DNA of 62,676 bases from Sphingomonas sp. (GTDB taxonomy: Bacteria > Pseudomonadota > Alphaproteobacteria > Sphingomonadales > Sphingomonadaceae): assembly GCF_019746015.1 (NCBI RefSeq), contig NZ_JAIESM010000063.1:1-62676 (forward strand), written 5' to 3'. The stretch's first letter is position 1; every line of letters begins with the position of its first letter. The notes under the pieces are model-generated. The model made no database searches, was not told where the DNA came from, and saw only the letters and a list, made by a program, of their open reading frames with translations. Of this stretch, positions 1 to 10,223 are shown piece after piece. The translations under genes and the position numbers were made by a program.

Positions 1-1349
<1,349 letters not shown>

Positions 1350-1355
<6 letters not shown>

Positions 1356-1400
1356 TTTCGGACGGGAGCAGCGAAAGCTGCTCCCGACACGAAATCAGAA
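1350..1400 (+). other. Long stem-loop overlapping the groEL stop codon
   Basis: Outer arms TTCTGATTTCG (1350-1360) and CGAAATCAGAA (1390-1400) are perfect complements. They enclose a second perfect 10 bp stem, CGGGAGCAGC (1363-1372) and GCTGCTCCCG (1377-1386), closed by a GAAA tetraloop. The outer arm contains the TGA stop. There is no T-run after it, so it looks more like an mRNA 3' stabilising or pausing structure than a terminator. Function is inferred. Confidence 0.7.
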
Positions 1401-1493
1401 CGGCCGGCGGATCGGCGGCAACGCCGTCGATCCGACCGACGGGTCCCGGCTCCGCCGGGACCGTGCCTCTCACGAGACCTGCCAAACCAAAGC

Positions 1494-1530
1494 AAAGGGC
1501 CGGGGGAGCGATACCCCGGCCCTTTCGCTT
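1494..1530 (+). terminator. Rho-independent-type terminator after groEL
   Basis: A perfect 12 bp inverted repeat, AAAGGGCCGGGG (1494-1505) and CCCCGGCCCTTT (1514-1525), has an 8 nt loop and a short, interrupted T-tract (TTTCGCTTT). It lies 139 bases after the groEL stop. The arms start with A and end with T, so it could work in both directions. Nothing else is evident in the rest of the 302-base gap between groEL and the next gene. Confidence 0.75.
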
Positions 1531-1657
1531 TGGGTGCGGGCGTGTCAGGTCGCTCAATAGCTCGCCAACGCGCCGCTGAGCAGAGCTGCGGCGGCGGTTG
1601 GGTTTCGCGTACCATCGCCGCAGTTGCAGGCTCTCGGCCATACGGTAAACTGAGCGA

Positions 1658-2308
1658 ATGAAAGCGCATCGCTGGCAATATTTCGGAATGGCAACCCTTG
1701 TCGGGCTAGCCATTGCCTTGATCGCGGGTGGCTTGTTGCGTCCCAGTCCAGTGATTGACCTCGGCCCGATCAACCTAACGCCCGGCACGATAGTGCGAGG
1801 TACCTTCCAGCCAGGCTATGCGGAAAGATACGCTATTGGCATCAGAATGGACCAGAAGGTCGCGGAGCGCCTTTATCCGTGCGTCGTAAGCATAGAGGCA
1901 ATGCTCCGGCCAGCTTGCGAGCGCACAACCTCTTTGTGGCCTGTGGCCTTGTCGTTCAAATTATCAGCCGACGGACGCGATATATCTAATCAAATCGAAC
2001 CGGACAATTCAACCGGTGGCGGCGAATATGAGGGGCAAGAGACTTATACCTGGATCGCTGCATACATTAGGCTTGTGCCCGGAAAAACGTATCAATTGAC
2101 CGCGCGTTCGACGGGACACGCGTCGCCGCTCGCCTCGGCGCGACCGCACCTGGTGGTGTCTGCGGCGGGCGCTCCGGGACTGTTGGAGGGCATTGCCATC
2201 GCGCAGATTGCTGAATTGCTTCTCGGTGCCGTGTTGATCGCAGGCTCGGCTGTCTGGGCGTTGATCGGTTCTCGCTACCGTCGATCGGCTAAGGCGCAGC
2301 GGGCATAA
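1658..2308 (+). CDS. Hypothetical protein with two membrane segments
   Basis: I do not recognise this 216-residue protein. It has an N-terminal hydrophobic segment (about residues 8-28), then an extracytoplasmic-looking middle (about 30-170) with three cysteines and a run of Thr/Tyr-rich beta-like sequence. A second membrane segment follows (about 175-205), ending in a short basic tail (SRYRRSAKAQRA). This suggests a periplasmic domain held by two helices. Codon use is visibly less GC-biased than in its neighbours, which may mean recent acquisition. The start is the only ATG that keeps the N-terminal hydrophobic helix. It stands alone between groEL and the HAD-phosphatase operon. Confidence 0.65.
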   Translation: MKAHRWQYFGMATLVGLAIALIAGGLLRPSPVIDLGPINLTPGTIVRGTFQPGYAERYAIGIRMDQKVAERLYPCVVSIEAMLRPACERTTSLWPVALSFKLSADGRDISNQIEPDNSTGGGEYEGQETYTWIAAYIRLVPGKTYQLTARSTGHASPLASARPHLVVSAAGAPGLLEGIAIAQIAELLLGAVLIAGSAVWALIGSRYRRSAKAQRA

Positions 2309-2367
2309 GGGCGGCCGGATTCGCTGGTAAGCAGTCAATACTAGGCTAAGGATCCGCCCTCCTGCCG

Positions 2368-2580
2368 TCACCCGCGCAATATCGCCACCAGCCAATCATA
2401 CGCCAGCGCATCGATCATCAAATGCACCCAGTCGGTCGCTGCCGGATTGGCGTGTATCAGCCGCACCGGATGCGTCTCGCCCGCCGCGGCGCGCAAAGCA
2501 ATCGCCAATGACCAAGCCGGCGGCTGCTGCACCACAACGCCCTTTCGCTTGTGGCCTCGCTTGGCTAACGCTGCGCGCAT
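2368..2580 (-). CDS. Small hypothetical protein (70 aa)
   Basis: This short reading frame starts at an ATG 21 bases from the divergent HAD phosphatase start and ends at 2368. The sequence looks protein-like, with third-position GC bias and a C-terminal hydrophobic, aromatic run (MIDALAYDWLVAILRG) after a basic N-terminus (RGHKRKG). I recognise no family. The very short divergent spacing leaves little room for its own promoter, and a longer start inside the HAD gene is also open, so it may be the tail of a decayed gene or spurious. Confidence 0.35.
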   Translation of the reverse strand: MRAALAKRGHKRKGVVVQQPPAWSLAIALRAAAGETHPVRLIHANPAATDWVHLMIDALAYDWLVAILRG

Positions 2581-2601
2581 GCAGTCACGTGTCCACGCCC
2601 G

Positions 2602-3264
2602 ATGATCCGTCTCGCGATCTTCGACTGCGACGGCACGCTCGTCGACAGTCAGCACAATATCTGCCACGCGGTCGAACTGGCGTTCGATGCCGCGCAGCTG
2701 GCACCGCCGCCGCGTGCCGCCATCCGCCGCATCGTCGGGCTGAGCCTGGTTGAGGCGATGCGCGCGCTGCTGCCGGATGCCGACGAGGCGCTGCATCAGA
2801 GCCTGGCCCGGGATTACAAGGACGCGTTTTTCCGGCTGCGCTCATCGGGCGCGATGGCCACCGAGCCGCTTTATGACGGCATTGCGCCGCTGCTCGAGGC
2901 GCTCGCCGGCGATGGCTGGGCGCTGGGGGTGGCGACCGGCAAGTCCGACCGGGGGCTGGCGCACATTCTGGCCCATCACGACATCGCCCATCATTTCGTC
3001 ACCTTGCAGACCGCCGACCGTCACCCCAGCAAGCCCGACCCCGCGATGATCGAGGCCGCGATGCGCGACGCCGGCGCGGCGCCCGAGGCGACGGTGATGA
3101 TCGGCGACACCAGCTTCGACATGGCGATGGCGCGCGCCGGCGCGGTGCGCGCGGTGGGCGTTGCCTGGGGCTATCACCCGGCCGATGAACTGATCGCCGC
3201 CGGCGCGCAGCTGGTGGTGGACGATACCGCTGCCCTCGCCGCCGCGCTGGAGGTACCGCAATGA
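2602..3264 (+). CDS. HAD-family phosphatase, phosphoglycolate phosphatase-like
   Basis: This is a 220-residue HAD hydrolase of subfamily IA, likely a small phosphomonoesterase (Gph-like) in the cytoplasm. Motif I is FDCDGTLVDS at residues 7-16 (nucleophile and acid/base Asp). A helical cap follows, then motif II T-G-K-S near residue 113, a conserved Lys in the HPSKPDP run, and motif III GDTSFDM near residue 172. Length is normal for the family. It starts an operon in which the next two genes overlap by 4 bases each: a small membrane protein and ATP12. In other sphingomonads a similar phosphatase often follows rluC, but here rluC is about 19 kb away. Substrate is not determinable. Confidence 0.9.
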   Translation: MIRLAIFDCDGTLVDSQHNICHAVELAFDAAQLAPPPRAAIRRIVGLSLVEAMRALLPDADEALHQSLARDYKDAFFRLRSSGAMATEPLYDGIAPLLEALAGDGWALGVATGKSDRGLAHILAHHDIAHHFVTLQTADRHPSKPDPAMIEAAMRDAGAAPEATVMIGDTSFDMAMARAGAVRAVGVAWGYHPADELIAAGAQLVVDDTAALAAALEVPQ

Positions 3265-3476
3265 ACGAGGAAGACCGGCTCGCCCAGCGACGCTATTTCG
3301 TGATGATGATTGCCCGGCTGTCGGGCGCGGCCGGCGCGGTGTTCGGCATCGTTCTGGTCGCGCGCGCGGTGGAGTGGCCGGACAAGGCGATCGGCATCGC
3401 GCTCATCATCGCCTCGCTGGTGGAAATGGCGATCGTGCCGCTGGCGCTCGCCCGGCGCTGGCGCAGCGGCGGATGA
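3261..3476 (+). CDS. Small two-helix membrane protein
   Basis: A 71-residue protein whose ATG overlaps the upstream HAD stop (ATGA). It has a charged N-terminus (MNEEDRLAQRR) and two predicted membrane helices (about residues 13-33 and 42-62), ending with Arg-rich residues. Function is unknown. Tight coupling with the HAD phosphatase and ATP12 supports it being a real translated gene. Confidence 0.8.
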   Translation: MNEEDRLAQRRYFVMMIARLSGAAGAVFGIVLVARAVEWPDKAIGIALIIASLVEMAIVPLALARRWRSGG

Positions 3477-4153
3477 AGCGGTTCTGGCGCGACGTGACCG
3501 TCGAGGAGGGCGCGATCCTGCTCGACGGCAGGCCGGTGCGCACGCCGGGACGCGCGACCCTCGCCCTGCCCCGCCCCGCGCTGGCCGAGGCAGTGGCGGA
3601 TGAATGGCGCGCAGTGGCGGAGACCATCGACCCGCGCGCGATGCCGCTGACCGGCCTGGCCAATGCCGCGATCGACCGGGTGGCGCCCGACCCGGCGGGC
3701 TTTGCCGCGGACCTGGCCCGTTATGCCGACAGCGACCTGCTCTGCTACCGCGCGGACGGCCCGGCCACTTTGGTCGCGCGACAGGCCGCCGCCTGGGACC
3801 CGCTGCTCGACTGGGCGCGCGCGCGTTTCGGCATCGACTTTGTCGTGACGACGGGGGTGATCCACCGGCCCCAGCCGCCGGCGACCATCGCCGCGCTTGA
3901 CGGCGCGATTGCTGCGCAGCCGCCGTTCGCGCTGGCGCCGCTGTCGCCCATCGTCACCATCACCGGCACGCTGGTCGGCGCGCTGGCGCTGGCGCACGGG
4001 GCCGCCGATGCCGAGCAGCTCTGGCTCGCCGCGCAGCTGGACGAGGAATGGCAGGCCGAACACTGGGGCGATGACGATCTGGCCGCCCAGGCCCGCGCCG
4101 CCCGCCGCGCCGATTATGAAGCGGCGGTGCGGTTTCTGGGACTTGCCGGTTGA
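3473..4153 (+). CDS. ATP12 family F1-ATPase assembly chaperone
   Basis: This 226-residue protein matches the ATP12 family, which binds the F1 alpha subunit during ATP synthase assembly in mitochondria and alphaproteobacteria. Supporting stretches are the N-terminal LLDGRPVRTPGRATL, the central DEWRA...ETIDPRAMPLTGLANAAID, the LLCYRADGP segment, and the C-terminal WLAAQLDEEWQAEHWG. The ATG at 3473 overlaps the stop of the previous gene (ATGA), so I chose it over longer upstream starts. It ends the small operon. Function is assigned by family similarity only. Confidence 0.92.
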   Translation: MKRFWRDVTVEEGAILLDGRPVRTPGRATLALPRPALAEAVADEWRAVAETIDPRAMPLTGLANAAIDRVAPDPAGFAADLARYADSDLLCYRADGPATLVARQAAAWDPLLDWARARFGIDFVVTTGVIHRPQPPATIAALDGAIAAQPPFALAPLSPIVTITGTLVGALALAHGAADAEQLWLAAQLDEEWQAEHWGDDDLAAQARAARRADYEAAVRFLGLAG

Positions 4154-4200
4154 AGCTTCGCTGACACAGCACCGTTTCAGCCGCAGCTGAAACGATCAAA

Positions 4201-4863
4201 TCACACGCTTTCGCTGCGCTTCATCAGCTTGCGGATGAAGCCGATCACCCCGGTCTGGCGCGAGCGCTTCAGCCGCTCGGCCGCCAAGATCGTCTTCACG
4301 CACTGATAGCATTGCTCGACATCGTCGTTGACGAGCACATAGTCATAGCCGTCCCAGTGGCTCACCTCGGCCGCCGCGCGCTGCATCCGCGCGTCGATCA
4401 CCTCGGGCGAATCGGTCGCGCGCCGTTCCAGCCGGCCGCGCAGTTCCTCCATCGACGGCGGCAGGATGAACACGCGCACCACGTCGCCGCCGGCGATCTG
4501 GAACAATTGCTGCGCGCCCTGCCAGTCGATGTCGAACAGCACGTCCTTGCCGGCGGCCAGCATTGCCTCCACCTGCGCGCGCGGCGTGCCGTAACGCTGG
4601 CCGAAGACATGCGCCCATTCGAGGAACTCGTTCGCCGCCACCATGTCGCGGAACCGGTCGAGGGTGACGAAATGATAGTCGACGCCGTCCTCTTCGCCGG
4701 GGCGGATCGGCCGCGTCGTCGCCGAGACCGACATGGCGAGGCTCGGCTCGTCCTTCAGCAGCTTGCGCGCAATCGTCGATTTGCCGGCGCCCGACGGGGA
4801 CGAGAGCACGAACAGCACGCCGCGGCGCTTGAAACCATGGGGGTCGTGGTCGGGATTGGCCAT
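4201..4863 (-). CDS. gmk: Guanylate kinase
   Basis: Phosphorylates GMP to GDP with ATP, in purine nucleotide synthesis. The 220-residue protein has the P-loop SSPSGAGKST near residue 21, the GMP-binding stretch SVSATTRPIRPGEEDGVDYHFV, and the family segment FLEWAHVFGQRYGTP. Length fits, with a few extra residues at the N-terminus (MANPDHDPHGFKRRG). It is transcribed from the same strand as fumC and sspB upstream, with a large palindromic repeat between gmk and fumC, so it may have its own promoter. The C-terminus is slightly basic, as is common. Confidence 0.97.
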   Translation of the reverse strand: MANPDHDPHGFKRRGVLFVLSSPSGAGKSTIARKLLKDEPSLAMSVSATTRPIRPGEEDGVDYHFVTLDRFRDMVAANEFLEWAHVFGQRYGTPRAQVEAMLAAGKDVLFDIDWQGAQQLFQIAGGDVVRVFILPPSMEELRGRLERRATDSPEVIDARMQRAAAEVSHWDGYDYVLVNDDVEQCYQCVKTILAAERLKRSRQTGVIGFIRKLMKRSESV

Positions 4864-4929
4864 GCGCGCTAGTGGCGCGGGGCTTTGGGCACGTCAAGCC
4901 GCGCGTTGCGGGCGGTGCGGCTGGAGATC

Positions 4930-5050
4930 GTTTCGGTAAACCGAAACTGTTACTGTGCCTGCCCGCTCCCCCACCCGGCCACCCAGCGGTAGTATCTTAT
5001 GGGTGGCCGGGTGGGGGAGCGGGCAGGTGCCGCTTCAGCGAAGCTGACAG
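4930..5050. repeat. Composite palindromic repeat, copy A
   Basis: A perfect 27 bp inverted repeat (4958-4984 and 5001-5027) has a 16 nt spacer. It is flanked on the left by the small hairpin GTTTCGG-TAAA-CCGAAAC (4930-4947) and on the right by GCTTC-AGC-GAAGC. It lies between the gmk start and the fumC stop. It belongs to the same family as copies at 12773, 41312, 44306 and 57642, and is the most diverged in spacer and side hairpins. Confidence 0.85.
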
Positions 5051-5056
5051 AAAACG

Positions 5057-6460
5057 CTAAACCATCGTCTCGGGCCGAACGAGCCGGTCGAAGGTCGCTT
5101 CGTCGACCAGCCCCAGCGCCAGCCCCGCCGCGCGCAGGGTGAGGCCATGGGCATGCGCGTGCTTGGCGATCTTCGCGGCATTGTCATAGCCGATCTCGGG
5201 CGCGAGCGCGGTGACGAGCATCAGCGAGCGGTCGACCAGTTCGGCAATCCGCGCGCGGTTGGGCTCCAGCCCGTCGACGCAACGTTCGGCAAAGCTGGTC
5301 ATCGCGGTTGCCAGCAGGTCGATCGAGCGCAGGATGTTCGCGCCGATCATCGGCTTGAACACGTTCAGCTCCAGGTGGCCCTGCATGCCCCCCACGGTGA
5401 TCGCCATGTGGTTGCCGATCACCTGCGCGCAGACCATCGTCAGCATCTCGCACTGGGTGGGGTTGACCTTGCCCGGCATGATCGAGCTGCCGGGCTCGTT
5501 CTCGGGCAGGTTCAGCTCGCCGATCCCCGCGCGCGGGCCGGAGCCGAGCAGGCGGATGTCGTTGGCGATCTTGGTGAGCGCGACGGCCAGCGTGTTGAGC
5601 GTGCCGGACAGATGCACCAGCGGGTCGTTCGATGCCAGCGCCTCAAAGCCGTTCTCGGCGGTGTGAAAGGGGTGCCCGGTAATGTCCGCGATTGCCGCGC
5701 ACACGGCGTCGCCGAATCCTTCCGGCGCATTCAACCCGGTGCCCACCGCCGTTCCGCCCTGGGCCAGCCGGTTGGTGCCGTTGACGATGCCGGGCTCGAT
5801 CCGCCGGCGGCACCGATAGACCTGATTGGCATAGCCCGAAAACTCCTGACCCAGCGTCAGGGGCGTTGCGTCCTGCAGATGGGTGCGGCCGATCTTGACG
5901 ATGTCGGCCCAGTCCCGCGCCTTGGCATCGAGCGCGGCGAACAGCCGTTCAAGCGCGGGATAGAGCCGCTGCGTGACCGCCAACGTCACCGCAATGTGCA
6001 TCGCGGTCGGAAAACTGTCGTTCGACGACTGGCTCATGTTGACGTGATCATTGGGATGGACCGGCGCCTTGCCGCCGCGTTTGCCGGTCAGCCGTTCGTT
6101 GGCGATGCCGGCGATCACCTCGTTCACGTTCATGTTGGTCTGGGTGCCACTCCCCGTCTGCCAGATGACGAGCGGGAACTGGTCGTCATGCCGGCCCGCC
6201 GCCACCTCGGCCGCCGCCGCCTCGATCGCGTCGGCAATGTCGGCGGGCAGGCCGTGCGCGCGGTTCACCCGGGCGGCGGCCTGCTTCACCAAGGCAAGCG
6301 CGTGGACGATGCCGATCGGCATCCGCTCATGCGCGCCGAAGGGGAAGTTGGCGATGCTGCGCTGCGTCTGCGCGCCCCAATAGGCGGCGGCCGGCACCTC
6401 GATGGGGCCGAAACTGTCGGTTTCGGTGCGGGTACCGGTTGCCACAATCACCTCCGTCAT
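5057..6460 (-). CDS. fumC: Fumarate hydratase class II
   Basis: Reversibly hydrates fumarate to L-malate in the TCA cycle without an iron-sulfur cluster. The 467-residue protein shows the superfamily signature [13 protein letters not shown], the region [14 protein letters not shown], the substrate loop around [21 protein letters not shown], and [20 protein letters not shown]. Length is normal. It is one of two unrelated fumarases in this window; the class I enzyme is at 47824. It lies downstream of sspB on the same strand with a repeat between them. Confidence 0.97.
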   Translation of the reverse strand: MTEVIVATGTRTETDSFGPIEVPAAAYWGAQTQRSIANFPFGAHERMPIGIVHALALVKQAAARVNRAHGLPADIADAIEAAAAEVAAGRHDDQFPLVIWQTGSGTQTNMNVNEVIAGIANERLTGKRGGKAPVHPNDHVNMSQSSNDSFPTAMHIAVTLAVTQRLYPALERLFAALDAKARDWADIVKIGRTHLQDATPLTLGQEFSGYANQVYRCRRRIEPGIVNGTNRLAQGGTAVGTGLNAPEGFGDAVCAAIADITGHPFHTAENGFEALASNDPLVHLSGTLNTLAVALTKIANDIRLLGSGPRAGIGELNLPENEPGSSIMPGKVNPTQCEMLTMVCAQVIGNHMAITVGGMQGHLELNVFKPMIGANILRSIDLLATAMTSFAERCVDGLEPNRARIAELVDRSLMLVTALAPEIGYDNAAKIAKHAHAHGLTLRAAGLALGLVDEATFDRLVRPETMV

Positions 6461-6536
6461 GCCGGACTTGATCCGGCATCCCGCTGTCTGAGCCGGCCGA
6501 AACAGCGGGACCCCGGCTCAAGGCCGGGGTGACGAA
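6458..6536. repeat. Intergenic inverted repeat between fumC and sspB
   Basis: Contains ATGCCGGA-CTTGA-TCCGGCAT and then CCCCGGCTC-AAG-GCCGGGG followed by TGACG. This is a dispersed repeat type common in alphaproteobacterial intergenic regions. The second half is shared with the 83 bp repeats at 13039 and 33280. Confidence 0.7.
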
Positions 6537-6542
6537 TGCCCC

Positions 6543-7013
6543 TTATTTTTTTCTTTTGAAGTCCACCGAGACGACGTTCGACCCGTCGCGCGGCGGCTGG
6601 TCGTTTTCGGCCTCGTCATGCGGTTCGGGCTCGTCGGGGCCTTCCTGTGCCTGGAAGCGCAGCTCGAAATTGACCGCCGGATCGTGAAAGCCGGTGATCG
6701 CCGAATAGGGGATGACCAGCTTCGACGGCACCTGGTTGAAGCTCAGCCCCACCGAGAAGCGGCTTTCGTCGACGATCAGATCCCAGAACCGGTTCTGCAG
6801 CACGATCGTCATCTCGTCGGGAAAACGCTCGATCAGACGCTGCGGAATCTCGACGCCGGGCGCCTGGGTCTTGAAGGTGACGTAGAAATGATGGTCGCCC
6901 GGCAAGGCGCCGGTATCCGCCACCGTGCCCAGCACCCGGCCGACAACGGCGCGCAGCGCTTCCTGCACGATCTCGTCATAGGGAATCAAACTGTCGGGCA
7001 GATGCTCGCTCAT
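6543..7013 (-). CDS. sspB: SspB family ClpXP adaptor
   Basis: A 156-residue protein like the alphaproteobacterial SspB, which delivers ssrA-tagged peptides from stalled ribosomes to the ClpXP protease. It begins MSEHLPDSLIPYDEIVQEALRAV in this start choice. It then has the core stretch HHFYVTFKTQAPGVEIPQRL, the segment FSVGLSFNQVPSKLVIPYSA, an acidic, disordered linker (about residues 117-140), and a short C-terminal tail VVSVDFKRKK that would carry the ClpX-binding motif. An ATG 21 bases upstream is also possible. It is the first of three same-strand genes (sspB, fumC, gmk) and is divergent from hisB. Confidence 0.92.
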   Translation of the reverse strand: MSEHLPDSLIPYDEIVQEALRAVVGRVLGTVADTGALPGDHHFYVTFKTQAPGVEIPQRLIERFPDEMTIVLQNRFWDLIVDESRFSVGLSFNQVPSKLVIPYSAITGFHDPAVNFELRFQAQEGPDEPEPHDEAENDQPPRDGSNVVSVDFKRKK

Positions 7014-7102
7014 GTCATTAGGGTTAGCGAACATGTGCGCGCGGTCAAGCCGGGGCGGCAGAGTGATTGCGCGGCGTGCGCAACGCGTTATGGGAAGCGG
7101 CC

Positions 7103-7690
7103 ATGCGCACCGCCCAACTGAACCGCACGACCAAGGAAACCGCAATCGAGGTGGACATCAACCTCGACGGCACCGGCAGCTATGACATCGCCACCGGCAT
7201 CGGCTTTCTGGACCATATGATCGAGCAGCTGTCGCGCCATTCGCTGATCGACATCCGGCTGAAGGTGGCGGGCGACCTGCATGTCGACCAGCATCATACG
7301 GTGGAGGATTCGGCGCTGGCGCTGGGCGAGTGCCTGGCCCGCGCGCTGGGCGACAAGGCGGGCATCCGCCGCTATGGCGATGCGCTGTCGCCGATGGACG
7401 AAACGTTGACCCGCGTCGCGCTCGATCTGTCGGGCCGGCCATGGCTGGTGTGGAAATCGGGCTTCAGCCAGCCGCGCCTGGGCGAGATGGACACCGAACT
7501 CTTCCAGCACTGGTTCCACAGCTTTGCGCAGACGGGCGGCATCACGCTCCATGTCGAAACGCTCTATGGCCAGAACAATCACCACATCGTCGAAAGCGCC
7601 TATAAGGGCCTGGCCCGTGCGCTGCGCCAGGCGGTGGAGATCGACCCGCGCAAGGGCGGCGCGGTGCCGTCGACCAAGGGCGTGCTCTAG
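7103..7690 (+). CDS. hisB: Imidazoleglycerol-phosphate dehydratase
   Basis: Removes water from imidazole glycerol phosphate to give imidazole acetol phosphate in histidine synthesis. The 195-residue single-domain protein has the two metal-binding motifs HHTVED (near residue 62) and NNHHIVES (near residue 160), plus [16 protein letters not shown] near the N-terminus. There is no fused histidinol-phosphatase domain. The ATG at 7103 gives the normal N-terminus ([13 protein letters not shown]). It is the first gene of the his operon here; hisH follows after 2 bases. hisG, hisD, hisC and hisI are not in the window. Confidence 0.97.
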   Translation: MRTAQLNRTTKETAIEVDINLDGTGSYDIATGIGFLDHMIEQLSRHSLIDIRLKVAGDLHVDQHHTVEDSALALGECLARALGDKAGIRRYGDALSPMDETLTRVALDLSGRPWLVWKSGFSQPRLGEMDTELFQHWFHSFAQTGGITLHVETLYGQNNHHIVESAYKGLARALRQAVEIDPRKGGAVPSTKGVL

Positions 7691-7692
7691 GC

Positions 7693-8304
7693 ATGGCGGC
7701 GCGCACGGCGCTGATCGATTATGGCGCGGGCAATCTCCACTCGGTCGCCAACGCGCTGAAGGCCGCGGGCGCGACGACGGTTGAGGTCACCTCCAAGGCG
7801 GCAGTGGTGGCGGCGGCAGACCGCATCGTGCTGCCCGGCGTCGGCGCGTTCGGCGCCTGTGCGGCAGCGCTCCGCGCGCTGCCCGACATGGTCGAAACGC
7901 TGACCGTGCGGGTGATGGGCCAGGGCGTGCCGTTTCTGGGGATTTGCGTCGGCATGCAGCTGATGGCGGTGCGGGGGCTGGAATTCGGCACGCATCAGGG
8001 GCTGGGCTGGATCGAGGGCGAGGTGACCGCGCTCGACCCCGCCGACCCCGCCGCCCGGGTGCCGCACATGGGCTGGAACGCGGTCGAGCCGGTGCGGCCG
8101 CACACGCTGATCGAACCGGGCGAGGCCTATTTCCTGCACAGCTTCGCCTTTGCCGGCGCCGATGTGCTGGCGACCAGCGACCATGGCGGCCCGATCGCTG
8201 CGGCCATCGGCCGGGCCAATATGCTGGGCGTCCAGTTCCACCCCGAAAAGAGCCAGCGTTACGGGCTGGCGCTGCTGGAAAGGTTCCTGAAATGGCGGCC
8301 TTGA
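7693..8304 (+). CDS. hisH: Imidazole glycerol phosphate synthase, glutaminase subunit
   Basis: The 203-residue amidotransferase hydrolyses glutamine and channels ammonia to HisF. Visible features are the N-terminal IDYGAGNLHS, the nucleophile-elbow GICVGMQLM with catalytic Cys near residue 84, and the C-terminal His/Glu pair in VQFHPEKS. Length is normal. It follows hisB after 2 bases. A 124-base repeat-filled gap then separates it from hisA, although its usual partner HisF is two genes downstream. Confidence 0.97.
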   Translation: MAARTALIDYGAGNLHSVANALKAAGATTVEVTSKAAVVAAADRIVLPGVGAFGACAAALRALPDMVETLTVRVMGQGVPFLGICVGMQLMAVRGLEFGTHQGLGWIEGEVTALDPADPAARVPHMGWNAVEPVRPHTLIEPGEAYFLHSFAFAGADVLATSDHGGPIAAAIGRANMLGVQFHPEKSQRYGLALLERFLKWRP

Positions 8305-8428
8305 AAATCCTCCCCGTTCACGGGGAGGTGGCAACGCGAAGCGGTGACTTAAGGGGGCTTGCCCGTGCGCCTGCCCCCTCCACCATCGCTGCGCGCTGGT
8401 CCCCCTCCCCGCAGGCGGGGAGGATCGG
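8305..8428. repeat. Palindromic repeat inserted between hisH and hisA
   Basis: The gap contains the hairpin CCTCCCCGT-TCA-CGGGGAGG near its start and CCTCCCCGC-AGGC-GGGGAGG near its end, with GC-rich spacer that includes CCCCCT/AGGGGG complementary runs. This looks like a dispersed intergenic repeat inside an otherwise tight operon. It may attenuate or stabilise transcript segments; no T-run is seen. Confidence 0.7.
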
Positions 8429-9163
8429 ATGAGCCTGATCGTTTTCCCCGCCATCGACCTGAAGGGCGGGCAGGTCGTCCGCCTGGCCGAGGGCGACATG
8501 GCGCGCGCCACCGTCTATGGCGACGACCCCGCCGCGCAGGCAATGCGCTTTGCCGAGGCGGGGGCGGCGCATCTCCATGTCGTCGACCTGGACGGGGCCT
8601 TTGCCGGCACCTCGGTCAATGGCGCGGCGGTGCAGGAGATTGTCGCGCGCTTTCCCGGCTATGTGCAGCTGGGCGGCGGCATTCGGGACCGGGCGGCGAT
8701 CGCGCGCTGGTTCGATCTGGGCGTGGCGCGCGTCGTCATCGGCACCGCCGCGCTCGACAATCCCGATCTGGTGCGGGGCGCGGCGCGTGAATTTCCCGGC
8801 GGCATCGTCGTCGCGGTGGATGCGCGCGACGGCATGGTCGCCACGCGCGGCTGGGCCGATGTCTCGACCACCAGCGTCGTCGATCTCGCCCGCCGGTTCG
8901 AGGATGCCGGCGTCGCCGCGCTGCTGTTCACCGATGTCGGCCGCGACGGGTTGCTGAAGGGCGCCAATATCGAGGCGACGGTGGACCTGGCCCGCGCGGT
9001 GCGGATTCCGGTCATCGCCTCGGGCGGGGTGAAGGGCCTGGCCGACATCCACCTGCTCGCGCTACATGCGAAGGACGGGGTGGAAGGCGTGATCACCGGC
9101 CGCGCGCTGTATGATGGCCGGCTGGACCTGGCGGCGGCGCTGAGCGTGGCGGCGGCGGCATGA
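8429..9163 (+). CDS. hisA: ProFAR isomerase (1-(5-phosphoribosyl)-5-[(5-phosphoribosylamino)methylideneamino]imidazole-4-carboxamide isomerase)
   Basis: A 244-residue (beta-alpha)8 barrel that performs the Amadori rearrangement of ProFAR to PRFAR. Diagnostic parts are [18 protein letters not shown] with catalytic Asp near residue 9, [16 protein letters not shown], and the second-half [13 protein letters not shown] with the second catalytic Asp. The phosphate-binding [11 protein letters not shown] is also present. It overlaps hisF by 4 bases (ATGA), so the two are translationally coupled. Confidence 0.97.
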   Translation: MSLIVFPAIDLKGGQVVRLAEGDMARATVYGDDPAAQAMRFAEAGAAHLHVVDLDGAFAGTSVNGAAVQEIVARFPGYVQLGGGIRDRAAIARWFDLGVARVVIGTAALDNPDLVRGAAREFPGGIVVAVDARDGMVATRGWADVSTTSVVDLARRFEDAGVAALLFTDVGRDGLLKGANIEATVDLARAVRIPVIASGGVKGLADIHLLALHAKDGVEGVITGRALYDGRLDLAAALSVAAAA

Positions 9164-9933
9164 GCGTTCGCGCGCGCGTCATCCCTTGCCTCGACGTGGC
9201 CGAGGGGCGCGTGGTGAAGGGCGTGAACTTCGTCGACCTGAGGGACGCGGGCGACCCCGTCGAACAGGCCCGCGCCTATGACGCGGCCGGCGCCGACGAG
9301 CTGTGCTTCCTCGACATCACCGCCAGCCATGAGGCGCGCGGCACCATGCTCGACGTGGTGCGCCGCACCGCCGAGGTCTGCTTCATGCCGCTGACCGTGG
9401 GCGGCGGGGTGCGCGCGGTGGCGGATGCGCGCGCGCTGCTGCTGGCGGGCGCGGACAAGGTCGCGGTCAATTCCGCTGCCGTTGCCCGGCCCGAACTGGT
9501 CGCCGAGATTGCCGACCGCTTCGGCAGCCAGTGCGTGGTCGGCTCGGTCGATGCGCGCCGCGTCGCACCGGGGCGGTGGGAAGTCTTCACCCATGGCGGC
9601 CGGCGCGCGACGGGCATCGACGCGGTCGCCCATGCGCTGAACCTGGCACGGCTGGGCGCGGGCGAGCTGCTGATCACCTCGATGGACCGCGACGGCACCC
9701 GCGATGGCTATGACCTGGCGCTGACCCGCGCGGTTGCCGATGCGGTGCGCGTGCCGGTGGTCGCCTCGGGCGGGGTGGGGAGCCTCGATCACCTGGTCGC
9801 CGGGATTGTCGAGGGGCAGGCGAGCGCGGTGCTCGCCGCCTCGATCTTCCATTTCGGCGAGGCGAGCATTGCCCAGGCCCATGCCGCGCTGGCCGCTGCC
9901 GGGGTACCGGTCCGCCAGCCGGTCAGCGCTTAA
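9160..9933 (+). CDS. hisF: Imidazole glycerol phosphate synthase, cyclase subunit
   Basis: The 257-residue barrel converts PRFAR plus ammonia to imidazole glycerol phosphate and AICAR. Motifs are [19 protein letters not shown] with catalytic Asp11, the phosphate loop VGGGVR, the second catalytic Asp in [13 protein letters not shown], and [11 protein letters not shown]. The start overlaps the hisA stop. The stop is followed immediately by a short repeat (9934) that is also found at 38599. Confidence 0.97.
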   Translation: MSVRARVIPCLDVAEGRVVKGVNFVDLRDAGDPVEQARAYDAAGADELCFLDITASHEARGTMLDVVRRTAEVCFMPLTVGGGVRAVADARALLLAGADKVAVNSAAVARPELVAEIADRFGSQCVVGSVDARRVAPGRWEVFTHGGRRATGIDAVAHALNLARLGAGELLITSMDRDGTRDGYDLALTRAVADAVRVPVVASGGVGSLDHLVAGIVEGQASAVLAASIFHFGEASIAQAHAALAAAGVPVRQPVSA

Positions 9934-9970
9934 GTAGAGCGTCTCGTTTACACCGAAACGTGTTTTTTCC
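9934..9970. repeat. Short repeat shared with 38599-38635
   Basis: GTAGAGCGTCTCGTTTACAC followed by CGAAACG and a T6 run. The same pattern with a few changes occurs at 38599. The T-run follows partly complementary GAAACG/CGTTTC arms, so it might act as a weak terminator after hisF. Confidence 0.55.
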
Positions 9971-10012
9971 ACGCGTTTCCAACATCTCCAACAATTTTAA
10001 ACTTTCCCCGTT

Positions 10013-10189
10013 ATGCCCGGGGGCATGATCGCGCTTGTGTCCGCTGCGCATTCGGGCGTGCCGCGCCCGCGCACCGCGCCCGAACTGTCGGACGCGGCGC
10101 TGTTCGTGATGGCGGTGGTGGGAGTCTTCCTCGCCCGCCGGGCGCTGCGCGCGCGCTTCGCCAAGAACCGCCAGCGCCCGCAGGATTGA
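10013..10189 (+). CDS. Small single-helix membrane peptide (58 aa)
   Basis: This reading frame lies between hisF and hisE. It has a Pro/Arg-containing N-terminus, then one hydrophobic segment (ALFVMAVVGVFLA, about residues 29-41) and a strongly basic tail (RRALRARFAKNRQRPQD). The layout resembles the sorting-tail design of exported proteins (hydrophobic helix then Arg-rich end), but there is no mature domain in front. Codon bias fits the neighbours. Family and function unknown. Confidence 0.5.
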   Translation: MPGGMIALVSAAHSGVPRPRTAPELSDAALFVMAVVGVFLARRALRARFAKNRQRPQD

Positions 10190-10223
10190 CGCGGGCGCGC
10201 CCCTGCGCCACGCGGGGGACGCC

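Noticed and set aside
4930..5050. Palindromic repeats considered as a CRISPR array
   Set aside because: The copies are dispersed kilobases apart, have no regular spacing, and no cas genes are present.
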